Assembly: GCF_001672815.1 (NCBI RefSeq)
Contig: NZ_LZKK01000369.1
Location: 1-32,476, forward strand
Direction: 5' to 3'
Source of the DNA: Mycobacterium sp. E796
Lineage (GTDB): Bacteria > Actinomycetota > Actinomycetes > Mycobacteriales > Mycobacteriaceae
Length of the DNA: 32,476 bases
Each line of letters starts with the position of its first letter. Position 1 is the stretch's first letter. A model generated the notes under the pieces. The model had not been told where the DNA came from. It ran no database searches and saw nothing but the letters and a program-made list of their open reading frames with translations. This document shows, in pieces, positions 30,711 to 32,476 of this stretch. The position numbers and the translations under genes are program-made.

Positions 30711-32476
30711 GTGGCCACCGAGCCCCATGGCGTTCGCGGGGACGCCGTGCAGAGCATGTGCGCCTACTGCGGTGTCGGTTGCGGCATGGTGTTGCAAGTC
30801 ACAGCCGACCGGGCGAGCGGCCGCCGTCACATTACGAAAGCTGTTGGGAGCAAAAGCCACCCCGCCAACTTCGGCCGACTGTGCACGAAGGGCGCGACCA
30901 CGTCAGACATGCTGGCCGCGCCCGGCCGGATGGAATCGGCACACGTGCGAGCCGACCGCGGCGAGCCCCTCGAGCCGATCGACATCGACGAAGCGATAAC
31001 TCGGTGCGCGCAGCGGCTCCGGGCGATCATCGACCGGCACGGCCCCGACTCCTTCGCCATGTACGTGTCGGGCCAGATGTCCATCGAGGCCCAGTATTTG
31101 GCGAACAAGCTGACCAAGGGCTTCATCGGCACCAACCAGATCGAGTCGAATTCGCGGCTGTGCATGGCCAGCGCGGGTTCGGGCTACAAGCTGTCCCTGG
31201 GCGCGGACGGACCGCCCGGCTCGTACCAGGACTTCGACGCGGCCGACGTGTTCCTGGTCATCGGCTCCAACATGGCCGACTGCCACCCGATCCTGTTCCT
31301 GCGCATGATGGAACGCGTCAAGGCCGGCGCCAAGCTGATCGTGGTGGACCCGCGCCGCACCGCGACGGCCGAGAAGGCCGACCTGTTCCTGCAGATCGCC
31401 CCCGGGACCGATCTCGCGCTGCTCAACGGGCTGCTGCACCTGATCGTCCAAAACGGCCACACCGATCTCGAGTTCATCGCCGAATTCACTGAAGGCTGGG
31501 AGGTGATGCCGAGCTTCCTTGGGCAGTACAGTCCGGAACGGGTCGGTGAAATCACCGGTATCCCAAGTGAAGACATCCACACCGCGGCGCGCTGGATCGG
31601 TGAAGCCGAAAACTTCATGAGCTGCTGGACGATGGGGCTCAACCAGAGCACCCACGGCACCTGGAACACCAACGCGATCTGCAACCTGCACCTGGCGACC
31701 GGCACGATCTGCAAACCCGGCAGCGGTCCCTTCTCGCTCACCGGGCAGCCCAACGCCATGGGCGGCCGCGAAATGGGTTACATGGGACCGGGTCTGCCCG
31801 GTCAGCGCTCGGTGGCCTCGGTCGCCGACCGCGAATTCGTCGAGGACCAGTGGGGCATTCCGCGCGGATCGCTGCGCACCGAGGTCGGCACGGGCACCGT
31901 CGACATGTTCTCCCGCATGGCCGACGGCCAGATCAAGGCCTGCTGGATCGTCTGCACCAATCCCATTGCCTCCGTGGCGAACCGGAGGACCGTACTGGCC
32001 GGCCTGGAAAGGGCCGAGCTGGTGATCGGCCAGGACGCGTTCCTCGAGACCGAGACCAACGAGTATGCCGACGTGTTGTTGCCGGCCGCCCTGTGGTCGG
32101 AGGCCGAAGGGGTGATGGTCAATTCCGAGCGAAACCTGACCCTGTTCCAGCCGGCCCTCAGCGCGCCGGGCCAAGCGCTTCCGGACTGGCAGATCATCGC
32201 CCGAATCGCCTGCGCGATGGGGTTTTCCGAGTCGTTCAGTTATGACTCCGCGGAGGAGGTGTTCGAGGAGATCAAACGATTCTGGAACCCCGCGACGGGC
32301 TACGACCTGCGCGGCGCCAGCTACTCCCGGTTGCACCGGACGCCGCTGCAGTGGCCGTGCCCGCCCGACGGTGCCGACCGTAACCCCATCCGCTACCTGA
32401 ATGACGGTGTCAGCCAGGCCCGGCTGGTCCGCGAGGACGGCAGCGCGCCCCGGCTGGCCTTCCCCACCCCGAGCGG
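30711..32476 (+). CDS. Assimilatory-type nitrate reductase, molybdopterin subunit (partial, cut by window end)
   Basis: 588 residues are visible, open at the right edge. The N-terminal [4Fe-4S] motif is C17-x2-C20-x3-C24-x33-C58 (MCAYCGVGCGM ... LCTKG). The molybdenum-ligand cysteine is C151 in NSRLCMASA. GQPNAMGGREMGYM and TNEYADVLLPAALWSEAEGVMVNSERN are typical of NasA/NarB nitrate reductases rather than formate dehydrogenases. It binds the bis-MGD cofactor and reduces nitrate to nitrite in the cytosol. The GTG at 30711 has a strong GAGGGGAGGAAAG site. Mycobacterial relatives (NasN type) carry a fused flavoprotein reductase at the C-terminus, which would lie beyond this window. Confidence 0.88.
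   Translation, partial: MATEPHGVRGDAVQSMCAYCGVGCGMVLQVTADRASGRRHITKAVGSKSHPANFGRLCTKGATTSDMLAAPGRMESAHVRADRGEPLEPIDIDEAITRCAQRLRAIIDRHGPDSFAMYVSGQMSIEAQYLANKLTKGFIGTNQIESNSRLCMASAGSGYKLSLGADGPPGSYQDFDAADVFLVIGSNMADCHPILFLRMMERVKAGAKLIVVDPRRTATAEKADLFLQIAPGTDLALLNGLLHLIVQNGHTDLEFIAEFTEGWEVMPSFLGQYSPERVGEITGIPSEDIHTAARWIGEAENFMSCWTMGLNQSTHGTWNTNAICNLHLATGTICKPGSGPFSLTGQPNAMGGREMGYMGPGLPGQRSVASVADREFVEDQWGIPRGSLRTEVGTGTVDMFSRMADGQIKACWIVCTNPIASVANRRTVLAGLERAELVIGQDAFLETETNEYADVLLPAALWSEAEGVMVNSERNLTLFQPALSAPGQALPDWQIIARIACAMGFSESFSYDSAEEVFEEIKRFWNPATGYDLRGASYSRLHRTPLQWPCPPDGADRNPIRYLNDGVSQARLVREDGSAPRLAFPTPS

Noticed and set aside
30599..31492. Suspected frameshift in the nitrate reductase because several frames overlap its start
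   Set aside because: Translating from GTG 30711 gives one continuous frame to the window end with all Fe-S and molybdenum motifs in register.
1..32476. CRISPR arrays, insertion sequences, integrase or transposase genes
   Set aside because: No regularly spaced repeats, no terminal inverted repeats with a transposase, and no integrase-like sequence were found anywhere in the window.

Overview
The window is about 67% GC with dense, overlapping genes, GTG starts, mycobacterial lipoprotein and secreted-protein families, and leaderless-type promoters. From about 6.7 kb onward the gene order matches my memory of Mycobacterium tuberculosis Rv2313c-Rv2327 plus Rv2330c (lppP). An intact ornithine aminotransferase (split in M. 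tuberculosis) and several genes I do not recall at this locus in M. tuberculosis suggest a non-tuberculous, probably slow-growing Mycobacterium.

Layout. (1) 1-5590 is an accessory block ending at the 3' end of a Met-type (CAT) tRNA. It holds an NtaA/DszA-type flavin monooxygenase, a cytochrome P450, an ABC1/UbiB-like kinase, relics of a TetR regulator and a lipoprotein, and a DUF732 secreted protein. The P450/kinase pair reads as compositionally foreign, and the tRNA 3' end is a typical island attachment position. (2) 5664-6489 is non-coding and AT-richer, leading to a 69-codon secreted glycine-tailed peptide (6490-6699). (3) 6760-10485 (minus): an AhpD/CMD-like protein and a TldE-TldD protease pair. 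(4) 10545-13577 (plus): the UspABC sugar importer without an ATPase gene, then an SPFH/band-7 membrane protein. (5) 14721-19133 (minus): an amidinotransferase-superfamily arginine-degrading enzyme, RocD, RocE and a universal stress protein, divergent from an Lrp/AsnC regulator. (6) 19688-24858 (minus): a tightly overlapping operon with a fused EcfS-A-A' protein, EcfT, an SRPBCC protein and a type I sulfatase, divergent from a MarR regulator. (7) 25556-27859: an FHA-ABC2 exporter-like protein whose ATPase motifs are degenerate. (8) 27983-29923: an acyl-CoA oxidase-like dehydrogenase. (9) 29951-30433: LppP lipoprotein. (10) 30711-end: an assimilatory-type nitrate reductase, cut by the window, with a GlnR-box-like sequence upstream.

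How the parts work together. Block 5 reads as arginine catabolism and nitrogen recovery: arginine to ornithine (if the first enzyme is a dihydrolase) to glutamate semialdehyde, with a dedicated permease and AsnC control. Block 10 is nitrate assimilation under probable nitrogen control. The best candidates for undescribed biology are the pseudo-ABC FHA transporter, the ECF transporter co-translated with a sulfatase and a START-like protein, and the small secreted peptide beside a TldD/TldE pair. All database-level claims are from memory; nothing was searched.
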